Shown: positions 57,548 through 64,000 of the stretch, piece after piece
How the letters are laid out: every line of letters starts with the position of its first letter
How positions within the stretch are numbered: the stretch's first letter is position 1
Source: Streptomyces lanatus
Lineage (GTDB): Bacteria > Actinomycetota > Actinomycetes > Streptomycetales > Streptomycetaceae
Reading direction: 5' to 3'
DNA length: 64,000 bases
Assembly: GCF_014655715.1 (NCBI RefSeq)
Contig: NZ_BNBM01000014.1
Location: 1 to 64,000 of the forward strand
Made by a program: the position numbers and the translations under genes
Notes under the pieces: model-generated
What the model was told of the DNA's origin: nothing
Database searches by the model: none
The model's input: only the letters and a program-made list of their open reading frames with translations

Positions 57548-57784
57548 CCAATCGACGTTACAGCGAGTGAGCTCAGAACCCGGGCGATTCAACGGCTTTG
57601 TGATGACGATGTGATGTGGGATTCCTCTCAGCCGGAGGTTTAATTCCAGTGAATCCACAATCACCGGACAGTGTGGCCTTCAATTCTTTTGATCATTCCG
57701 GATGGGGAGTTAATTGCGCTTTTGAGTTCGTTCACCCGGGCATAATCTGGAATTCTCTCGGGGCACACCGGCGCTCACCCCAGG

Positions 57785-58975
57785 TCAGGGCGGACCGCTG
57801 CCGTTCAGCCAGAACGCCCCGTACACCGCCGACGCCACGGCCACCGCCCCCATCACCAGCGCCGACCTGCGTGTACGCAGCCCGGCCAGGGACCGGGCGA
57901 GCGGCAGCAGCAGCGGGAACGCGGGCAGCAGCAGGCGCGGTTTCGAGCCGAAGTAGCTCGACGCGCACAGGGCGAGCGCGGTCACGACGCCCGCGTACAC
58001 CAGGAGCGGCAGCGGCTGGCGTTGCCGTACACAGACGACATACAGCCAGATCAGCAGCCCCACACCCACGATCAGCCCGACGCCCGCCAGGGCCGAAGGG
58101 AACGACGTGAACTTTTCGCCGACGAATCGGGCGAAGGCGTATCCGCCGTCGAAGCCGTTGCGCCAGCCCGCCTGGACGTCGAGATAGCCCAGCGGACCCT
58201 TGCCGGTGCGATGGCCGACCCACAGGACGTATCCGGCGGCGCCGAGCGGGGCGAGCAGCATGCCGAGGACGCGGCGCACCGCCGGACCGGGGGCGTGTGC
58301 CGGGGCGTCCACGCCCGACGCCGGCCCCGCGCTTCGCTCCCGCACGAACGCGGCGATGCCCGTCACCCACACCGCCGCGACCACGGCGAGACCCACCGGA
58401 CGGGTCAGCCCGGCCAGCAGCGCCAGCGTGCCCGCCGTGAGCCAGCGGCCGGTCAGCACGGCGTACAGCGACCACGCCGCCAGCGCCGTGAACAGCGACT
58501 CGCTGTACGCCATCGACTGCACGATCCCGACCGGCAGCACCGCCCACAGCAGCACGGCACACACCCCGACACGACGGCCGTACACATGGTCCGCCACCGC
58601 GAAGATCCCCCACGCGGCGGCGAGCGAGGCGAGCAGGCTGACGACGAAGCCGGCGTCGGCATACGACAACGAGGGCAGCTGCGCGCCCAGCCGCTCCAGC
58701 CAGGGCAGCAGCGGGAAGAACGCGAGATTCGAGTGCACGTCCCCGTTGGGCAGGCGCACCTCATAGCCGTAGCCCCGCTCGGCGACCCGGGTGTACCAGA
58801 GCGCGTCCCAGCGTGCCGTCAGCAAGGTGTACGCGTCCTTGTCGCGCGCCGCGCTCCACAGGGTCAGGGCGAGCAGGCCCAGGGCGCGTACGGCCGCGTA
58901 CCCGAGGAGCGCCGGGGCGGCCCGGCGCAGCGCCTCGGAGCGGGCCGGGGACGCGCGCATCGCAAGATCGGTCAC
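57785..58975 (-). CDS. Multi-pass mannosyltransferase-like protein (PIG-V family-like)
   Basis: A 396-aa membrane protein with roughly ten helices. RWDALWYTRVAERGYGYE, with Asp after the first helix, and NLAFFPLLPWLERLGAQL are the PIG-V/GT-C pattern; it probably uses a polyprenyl-phosphate sugar to glycosylate proteins or lipids outside the membrane. GTG 58975 and ATG 58960 are both possible starts. The 237 bp between this gene and the PAP2 gene upstream are notably AT-rich (57600-57760) and hold no gene. Confidence 0.85.
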   Translation of the reverse strand: MTDLAMRASPARSEALRRAAPALLGYAAVRALGLLALTLWSAARDKDAYTLLTARWDALWYTRVAERGYGYEVRLPNGDVHSNLAFFPLLPWLERLGAQLPSLSYADAGFVVSLLASLAAAWGIFAVADHVYGRRVGVCAVLLWAVLPVGIVQSMAYSESLFTALAAWSLYAVLTGRWLTAGTLALLAGLTRPVGLAVVAAVWVTGIAAFVRERSAGPASGVDAPAHAPGPAVRRVLGMLLAPLGAAGYVLWVGHRTGKGPLGYLDVQAGWRNGFDGGYAFARFVGEKFTSFPSALAGVGLIVGVGLLIWLYVVCVRQRQPLPLLVYAGVVTALALCASSYFGSKPRLLLPAFPLLLPLARSLAGLRTRRSALVMGAVAVASAVYGAFWLNGSGPP

Positions 58976-59234
58976 GGGCCCGATTATCGGCCGGGCGTGA
59001 ATCGCGAGGTCGGCCGGGACGCGGCCGAAGGGGGCGGGAGTGGTGTATGCCACACTCGTTGCGTCGGATGTGTGAGAGGTCCGCCACTCGGCGCGGACAG
59101 GGACTCGCGTACTCTGACGAGTCACTCGCCCTCGTTTGCGCGGGTCGGAGACCACCGCTCCTCTCCGGCCGAGTCGCGGGGAGTCCCCACCCCGTGTACC
59201 GCCTAGGGCGAGGGAACATCTGGGAGGTACGTAC

Positions 59235-60836
59235 ATGTCCGGGACGACCACGGCTGCCGCTGCGCTGCGCCGTCGGGCGGCCGGGGCCGGTGCCAACCGC
59301 TGGGTCGTCCTCGTCGTCCTCTGTGTCAGCCTGCTGCTCGTCGCGGTCGACGCGACGGTGCTGCATGTGGCGGTGCCCGCCGTCACCGAGGACCTCCGGC
59401 CCGGCGCGATAGAACTGCTCTGGATCGTCGACATCTATCCGCTCGTCTGCGCCTCGCTGCTGATCCTCTTCGGCACGCTCGGCGACCGGGTCGGCCGCAG
59501 ACGCGTCCTGCTCCTCGGATACGGCCTCTTCGGCCTCGCCTCCGGTCTCGCGGCCCTCGCGCACGACCCACAGGTACTGATCCTGGCCCGCGCCCTGCTC
59601 GGCGTCGGCGGCGCGATGATCATGCCCGCGACCCTGTCGATCCTGCGCCAGGTCTTCCCCGACCGGCGTGAGCGGGCCCTCGCCATCGGCATCTGGAGCG
59701 CCGTGGCCGCGGTCGGCGCGGCGGTCGGACCGCTGCTCGGCGGCTTCCTCCTCGAACACTTCTGGTGGGGTTCGGTCTTCCTCGTCAACATCCCGCTGAT
59801 GCTGGTCAGCCTCCCCGTCGGACGGCTGCTGCTGCCCGAGTCCAAGGGCGACCCCAAGGGCCCCTGGGACGTCATCGGCGCGCTGCTCGCGGCGGCCGGC
59901 CTCTTCGGCGTCGTCCTCGGCGTGAAGCGGCTCGGCGGCGGGGAGCCGGTGGCCAGCCTGCTCACCCTGGTGCCGCTGGTGGCCGGCGCGGTGATGCTGG
60001 TCCTCTTCGTACGCCGGCAGAAGCGGCGGACGTATCCGCTGGTGGACCTGCGGATGTTCGCGCGACCGGCGTTCAGTACGTCCGTCGGGTGCATCGTGCT
60101 GGCGATGCTCGCGCTGGTCGGCCTGGAGCTGATCGCGGCGCAGTACCTCCAGCTGGTGCTCGGCCTCTCGCCGCTGGAGACGGGGCTACGGCTGCTGCCG
60201 CTCACGTTCGCGGCGATGGCGTCCGGACTCGCGGGCGCGCGGATGCTACGGCGGTTCGGGCCGCGGCGGATGGTGTGCGCCGGGTTCTGTCTGACCGCCC
60301 TCGCGGTGATCGTGCTGACCGCGATGGGCGCCGAGGACGATCCCGGGCTGCTGCTCTTCGGGTTCGTGCTGCTGGGCTTCGGCCTGGAGACCACGCTCTT
60401 CGGGGCGTACGAGTCGATGCTGAGCGAGGCTCCGCCGGAGCAGGCCGGCGGGGCGGCGGCGATCGGGGAGACGTCGTACCAGCTGGGCGCGGGGATCGGC
60501 ATCGCGTTGCTGGGCAGCGTGATGAACGCGGCGTACGCCCCCGGGCTTTCGGGTGTGTCGGGGGTGCCTGCATCGGCCTCTACGGCGGCTTCCCACTCGT
60601 TGGGGGAGGCGTACGAGGTCGCTGCGCAGCTGGGCGGGTCGGCGGGGGGTGCCCTGCATCATGCTGCTCGGGAGGCGTTCGTGCACGGGCTGCATGTGAC
60701 GTTGCTCGTGAGTGCGGGGTTGTTGTTGCTGGGGGCGGCCATGGCGTTGCGGTTGCCGCGGACCATGCAGTGCGAGGCCCCTGCCGTGGAGTTGCCCAAG
60801 CCTCGGGAAGTCGCCGAGTCCCGCGTCTCCGCTTGA
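59235..60836 (+). CDS. MFS drug-type transporter, DHA2/QacA-like
   Basis: A 533-aa protein with 14 predicted helices. VDATVLHVAVPAVTEDL in helix 1, GTLGDRVGRRRVLLLGYGL as motif A and LLGVGGAMIMPATLSIL as motif B/C region are typical of QacA-like proton-drug antiporters. ATG 59235 has GGGAGG 7 nt upstream. The intergenic space to the PIG-V-like gene (58976-59234) is divergent and may hold promoters for both; no regulator gene is adjacent. Following 60837-61021 has no gene. Confidence 0.93.
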   Translation: MSGTTTAAAALRRRAAGAGANRWVVLVVLCVSLLLVAVDATVLHVAVPAVTEDLRPGAIELLWIVDIYPLVCASLLILFGTLGDRVGRRRVLLLGYGLFGLASGLAALAHDPQVLILARALLGVGGAMIMPATLSILRQVFPDRRERALAIGIWSAVAAVGAAVGPLLGGFLLEHFWWGSVFLVNIPLMLVSLPVGRLLLPESKGDPKGPWDVIGALLAAAGLFGVVLGVKRLGGGEPVASLLTLVPLVAGAVMLVLFVRRQKRRTYPLVDLRMFARPAFSTSVGCIVLAMLALVGLELIAAQYLQLVLGLSPLETGLRLLPLTFAAMASGLAGARMLRRFGPRRMVCAGFCLTALAVIVLTAMGAEDDPGLLLFGFVLLGFGLETTLFGAYESMLSEAPPEQAGGAAAIGETSYQLGAGIGIALLGSVMNAAYAPGLSGVSGVPASASTAASHSLGEAYEVAAQLGGSAGGALHHAAREAFVHGLHVTLLVSAGLLLLGAAMALRLPRTMQCEAPAVELPKPREVAESRVSA

Positions 60837-61021
60837 CCAAAGCCTTCTCCCACCCGCGCACCACCGGTTTCCAGTGGGCTGAGGAGTGGACCTCCCCTGT
60901 GGGGGTTCTCGCCATCGGCGGCTTGCGGTGTACGTACTGGACGTGCGGGACACTGCGTCGTAGCGTCTGGCCTCAGTCGTAATTAGCGGTGCTAGTTTTC
61001 CGTGCTGCCGGAGGGTCTCCC

Positions 61022-62212
61022 ATGTCCGCGTCCTCGAAGTTGCCCCCGTTCGATCCCGCCGACCCCCTCGGCATCGACGATCTCCTGGAACCCGAGGACC
61101 TGGCCGTCCGGAGCACCGTGCGGGCGTGGGCGGCGGATCGGGTCGTGCCGTATGTCGCCGAGTGGTACGAGAACGGTGAGCTGCCGGGGATCCGTGAGCT
61201 CGCCCGTGAGCTCGGGGAGATCGGTGCCCTCGGGATGTCGCTCACCGGGTACGGGTGCGCCGGGGCCTCCGCCGTGCAGTACGGGCTCGCCTGTCTGGAG
61301 CTGGAGGCCGCCGACTCCGGGATCCGGTCCCTGGTCTCCGTGCAGGGATCTCTCGCCATGTACGCCATTCACCGGTTCGGGAGCGAGGAGCAGAAGCAGC
61401 AGTGGCTGCCGCGGATGGCCTCCGGTGAGGTGATCGGCTGCTTCGGGCTGACCGAACCCGACCATGGGTCCGACCCCGGCTCCATGCGGACGTACGCCAA
61501 GCGCGACGGCTCCGACTGGGTCCTCAACGGGCGGAAGATGTGGATCACCAATGGGTCAGTGGCGGGGGTCGCGGTCGTGTGGGCGCAGACCGACGACGGG
61601 ATCCGGGGGTTTGTCGTCCCTGCCGACAGTGCTGGGTTCTCCGCGCCCGAGATCAAGCACAAGCTGTCGCTGCGCGCCTCCGTCACCAGTGAGCTCGTGA
61701 TGGACGACGTACGGCTGCCGGGCGATGCCGTGCTGCCCGACGTCGTCGGGCTCAAGGGGCCGCTCAGCTGTCTCTCGCACGCCCGGTACGGGATCGTGTG
61801 GGGCGCCATGGGTGCGGCGCGGTCCTGTTTCGAGGCCGCTGTCGAGTACGCGAAGACTCGGGAGCAGTTCGGCCGGCCGATCGGGGGCTTCCAGCTCACC
61901 CAGGCCAAGCTCGCCGACATGGCGCTCGAACTGCACAAGGGGATCCTGCTCGCCCACCATCTGGGGCGGCGGATGGACGCCGGCCGGCTGCGTCCGGAAC
62001 AGGTCAGCTTCGGAAAGCTGAACAATGTCCGCGAGGCCATCGACATCTGCCGTACGTCACGGACGATTCTCGGTGCCAACGGGATCTCGCTCGAATACCC
62101 CATCATGCGGCACGCGACCAACCTCGAATCGGTGCTCACCTATGAGGGCACCGTCGAGATGCACCAGCTCGTGCTGGGCAAGGCGCTCACCGGGCTCGAC
62201 GCCTTCCGCTGA
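61022..62212 (+). CDS. Acyl-CoA dehydrogenase, glutaryl-CoA dehydrogenase-like
   Basis: A 396-aa FAD enzyme. CFGLTEPDHGSDPGSMRTYA binds flavin, KMWITNGSVAGVAVVWA is the middle beta domain, REQFGRPIGGFQLTQAKLAD the flavin-binding helix, and LTYEGTVEMHQLVLGKALTG carries the catalytic Glu (~375), matching the glutaryl-CoA dehydrogenase subgroup by its YEGT context. It would oxidise glutaryl-CoA or a short acyl-CoA. ATG 61022 has GGAGG 7 nt upstream. It converges with the SepF-like gene. Confidence 0.94.
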   Translation: MSASSKLPPFDPADPLGIDDLLEPEDLAVRSTVRAWAADRVVPYVAEWYENGELPGIRELARELGEIGALGMSLTGYGCAGASAVQYGLACLELEAADSGIRSLVSVQGSLAMYAIHRFGSEEQKQQWLPRMASGEVIGCFGLTEPDHGSDPGSMRTYAKRDGSDWVLNGRKMWITNGSVAGVAVVWAQTDDGIRGFVVPADSAGFSAPEIKHKLSLRASVTSELVMDDVRLPGDAVLPDVVGLKGPLSCLSHARYGIVWGAMGAARSCFEAAVEYAKTREQFGRPIGGFQLTQAKLADMALELHKGILLAHHLGRRMDAGRLRPEQVSFGKLNNVREAIDICRTSRTILGANGISLEYPIMRHATNLESVLTYEGTVEMHQLVLGKALTGLDAFR

Positions 62213-62222
62213 CCCACCAGGG

Positions 62223-62247
62223 GGCAGGGCCGGTGAACGGCCCTGCC
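62223..62247. terminator. Hairpin between convergent acyl-CoA dehydrogenase and SepF-like gene
   Basis: A 10-bp perfect stem (62223-62232 with 62238-62247, loop GTGAA) lies between the two stops. Confidence 0.75.
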
Positions 62248-62685
62248 TCAGCTCTGGTTGTAGAAGCCGTCCTCGCGGCGGGACGCGCGCTCACCGCTGA
62301 CGATCTCCGTGTCGGCGGGGCTCAGCAGGAACACCCGGTTGGACACGCGGTCGATGGAACCGCGCAGGCCGAAGATGAGCCCCGCGGCGAAGTCCACGAC
62401 GCGCTTGGCGTCGCCGGGCTCCATGGCCGTGAGGTTCATGATGACCGGGACCCCGTCCCGGAACAGCTCGCCGATGGCGCGGGCGTCCCGGAAGCTGTCC
62501 GGGGTGACCGTGCCGATACGGCGGCCCTTCTCCTCGGCGACATCCGTGGCCACCTTGACCCGCGGGTCGGTGACCCAGGCCTCCCCGGGCTCGGCCCCTT
62601 CGGAGTAGTCGTCGTCGTAGTAACGCTCGTCATCGTTGTCGTCAACGAGGCCCAGCCAGGCACTCGCCTTGCGCACCGATCCCAT
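62248..62685 (-). CDS. sflA: SepF-like cell division protein (SflA-type)
   Basis: A 145-aa SepF paralogue. An N-terminal membrane-targeting-like helix ([18 protein letters not shown]) is followed by an acidic linker and the SepF core ([55 protein letters not shown]). SepF anchors FtsZ at the membrane; Streptomyces have a main SepF by ftsZ and two further SepF-like proteins. By location next to the acyl-CoA dehydrogenase it matches what I recall as SflA (SCO1749). ATG 62685 has AGAGGAGG 6 nt upstream. Confidence 0.88.
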   Translation of the reverse strand: MGSVRKASAWLGLVDDNDDERYYDDDYSEGAEPGEAWVTDPRVKVATDVAEEKGRRIGTVTPDSFRDARAIGELFRDGVPVIMNLTAMEPGDAKRVVDFAAGLIFGLRGSIDRVSNRVFLLSPADTEIVSGERASRREDGFYNQS

Positions 62686-63007
62686 GGACGCCTCCTCTCA
62701 CAGCGGTCTCTTCTGCTTTCCGCATCCCTATGGTCATCCATGATGCGGACGTCACGCCAAGTGGATAGACGCCGCGCGGGGGGTTTGTGACGGTACTGGT
62801 GCACAGCCAATACGTCGAGAGCCCGTGTCCCCCAAGGGGCATGCCACGTACGGCTGCTGACTGGGAGTGAAATATGATTCTTCGCGGCGTATGGGTGATG
62901 CGGGGTGCGTACGGGTGAACGAGACGGCCCTGGCGATCGGCGCGGCGGCCGGTACGATGCGGCAGCTCAGCGTCATGGCTACGTCGTAAGAACCTCGGGG
63001 GAGCGTC
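62686..63007 (+). other. Divergent intergenic region SepF-like-DUF5685
   Basis: These 322 bp contain two tiny frames overlapping by GTGA: 62874-62918 (14 aa, GGGAG 8 nt upstream) and 62915-62989 (24 aa). Neither has other support. TACGAT at 62953-62958 could be a -10 element for the next gene, without a good -35. Confidence 0.45.
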
Positions 63008-64000
63008 GTGTTCGGAATTGTCAGGCCCTGTCGTCATCGCCTCGGAGAGAATCTCACGGGACAGTGGATGGCGCATTTGTGCGGGCTGTGCCTCTCGTTG
63101 CGGGGCGACCATGGCCAGTTCGCGCGGATCGTGACGAACTACGACGGGCTCCTCATCTCCGTACTGACGGAAGCTCAGGCGCGGCAGGACAGCGGACTTC
63201 GGCGTACGGCGGGACCGTGCCCGTTGCGCGGGATGCGCACCGCCTCCGTAGCACAGGGTGAGGGTGCCCGCCTCGCGGCCGCCGTCTCACTGGTGCTCGC
63301 CTCGGCCAAGGTGCGCGACCATATGGCCGACGGCGACGGACTGCTGGCCCGCAAGCCGGTGGCCCTCGCGGCGCGCCGGGTGGCGGCCGGCTGGGGCGCT
63401 GCGGGTGCCCGGAGCGGCTCGGCCGTCGGGTTCGACACCGCCGTACTGGTCGACGCCGTGGACCGGCAGGTCGGCATCGAGGCGCTCGCCGGGATCGGGA
63501 CGTCGGTCCTCACCGTGACCGAGCCGACCGAGACCGCGACCGCCGCCGCCTTCGCGCACACCGCGATCCTGGCCGGACGGCCCGGCAACGCCGAGCCGCT
63601 CGCCGAGGCCGGGCGCCTCTTCGGACGGCTCGCGCACCTCCTGGACGCCGTGGAGGACCGGGCCGCCGACGCCGAGGCGGGGGCGTGGAACCCGCTGACG
63701 GCGACCGGGACCTCGCTCGCCGAAGCGCGCCGGCTCGCCGATGACGCCGTGCACGGGGTGCGGCTGGCGCTGCGGGAGGTCGAGTTCACGGATCCGGGGC
63801 TCGCCCATCTGCTGCTGGTGCATGAGCTGCGGCGCTCGGTGGACCGGGCGTTCGGGACGGTGCCGATGTGCTCGTCCCATGCCTCGCATCAGCCCGGGCC
63901 TTACGGGCAGCAGCCGCAGCTCCCGCAGCAGGGGCCGTATGGGGCGCCGCAGAATCCGTATGCCGGTGGCGGGAATCCATATGCCGGGGGGAATCCCTAC
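63008..64000 (+). CDS. DUF5685 family protein (partial, runs off the right edge)
   Basis: An open frame of 331 codons without a stop at the window end. It starts FGIVRPCRHRLGENLTGQWM and HLCGLCLSLRGDHGQFAR, with Cys/His residues (C8, H10, C25, C28) that could bind metal, followed by a mostly helical region and a Gln/Pro/Tyr/Gly-rich tail (GPYGQQPQLPQQGPYGAPQN). The pattern fits the DUF5685 family of actinobacteria, function unknown. GTG 63008 has a G-rich ribosome site nearby. The true C-terminus is outside the window. Confidence 0.82.
   Translation, partial: MFGIVRPCRHRLGENLTGQWMAHLCGLCLSLRGDHGQFARIVTNYDGLLISVLTEAQARQDSGLRRTAGPCPLRGMRTASVAQGEGARLAAAVSLVLASAKVRDHMADGDGLLARKPVALAARRVAAGWGAAGARSGSAVGFDTAVLVDAVDRQVGIEALAGIGTSVLTVTEPTETATAAAFAHTAILAGRPGNAEPLAEAGRLFGRLAHLLDAVEDRAADAEAGAWNPLTATGTSLAEARRLADDAVHGVRLALREVEFTDPGLAHLLLVHELRRSVDRAFGTVPMCSSHASHQPGPYGQQPQLPQQGPYGAPQNPYAGGGNPYAGGNPY

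Overview
The window is about 72% G+C by eye, uses many GTG starts, and carries a dense set of actinobacterial housekeeping genes. It has the 3' end of an rRNA operon, then nadK, recN, tlyA, pyrG, ald, scpA/scpB, aroH-type chorismate mutase, tyrA, cmk, der and a SepF-like gene. A DmdR/IdeR-type iron box, in-frame TTA codons in two genes, and Rpf-like cell-wall enzymes fit as well. Gene content and order match the central chromosome of Streptomyces, in the region I recall as roughly SCO1749-SCO1793 of S. coelicolor, read in reverse. No prophage, insertion sequence, tRNA or CRISPR array was seen.

Layout. 1-300: 23S end, 5S rRNA and a strong rrn terminator. 0.3-4.5 kb: an RG/RD-repeat TPR protein, a DUF1015 protein and a NagD-type HAD phosphatase. 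4.6-7.6 kb: an iron-siderophore ABC transporter behind an iron box. 7.6-13.5 kb: SCP2-like protein, tlyA, nadK, recN and a glycosyltransferase. 13.5-19.4 kb: PucR regulator, luciferase-like oxidoreductase, FAD-linked oxidase and a GH15 enzyme. 19.9-25.8 kb: pyrG, NUDIX, an ATPase-TPR protein and ald. 26.2-31.0 kb: ParA-like protein, a putative ribbon-helix-helix partner, scpA, scpB and an rRNA pseudouridine synthase. 31.1-34.1 kb: ECF sigma factor with a SnoaL-like tail, an MDMPI-like protein and an MFS pump. 34.1-37.4 kb: NrtR-like regulator, DraG-like ADP-ribosylglycohydrolase and two nucleotidyltransferase-fold proteins. 37.4-39.0 kb: Rieske protein, membrane partner and an anchored secreted protein. 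39.3-43.7 kb: aroH, tyrA, cmk, plsC-like and der, mostly overlapping. 43.8-46.8 kb: two unknown genes and two Rpf-domain proteins. 46.8-52.6 kb: a branched-chain-amino-acid-type ABC system in which both permeases and one ATPase are one polypeptide. 52.7-64 kb: WYL regulator, a stand-alone cytochrome oxidase subunit I, I78-like inhibitor, PAP2 phosphatase, PIG-V-like mannosyltransferase, MFS pump, acyl-CoA dehydrogenase, SepF-like protein and the start of a DUF5685-type protein.

How the genes work together. Tight 1-4 bp stop/start overlaps mark operons: fecCD-fecCD-ATPase, tlyA-nadK, parA-RHH-scpA-scpB-rlu, sigma-MDMPI, NrtR-DraG-NTase, Rieske-membrane protein, aroH-tyrA, cmk-plsC and the Liv system. 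Convergent pairs are separated by long perfect hairpins or simply overlap, in one case through a shared CTAG. The parts that look least ordinary are the NrtR/DraG/nucleotidyltransferase cassette, the fused Liv transporter with degenerate ATPase motifs confined to one composite site, the ParA-RHH-Scp group, a 12-bp alternating palindrome found many times in all reading frames, and an interspersed element that sits just 3' of genes.
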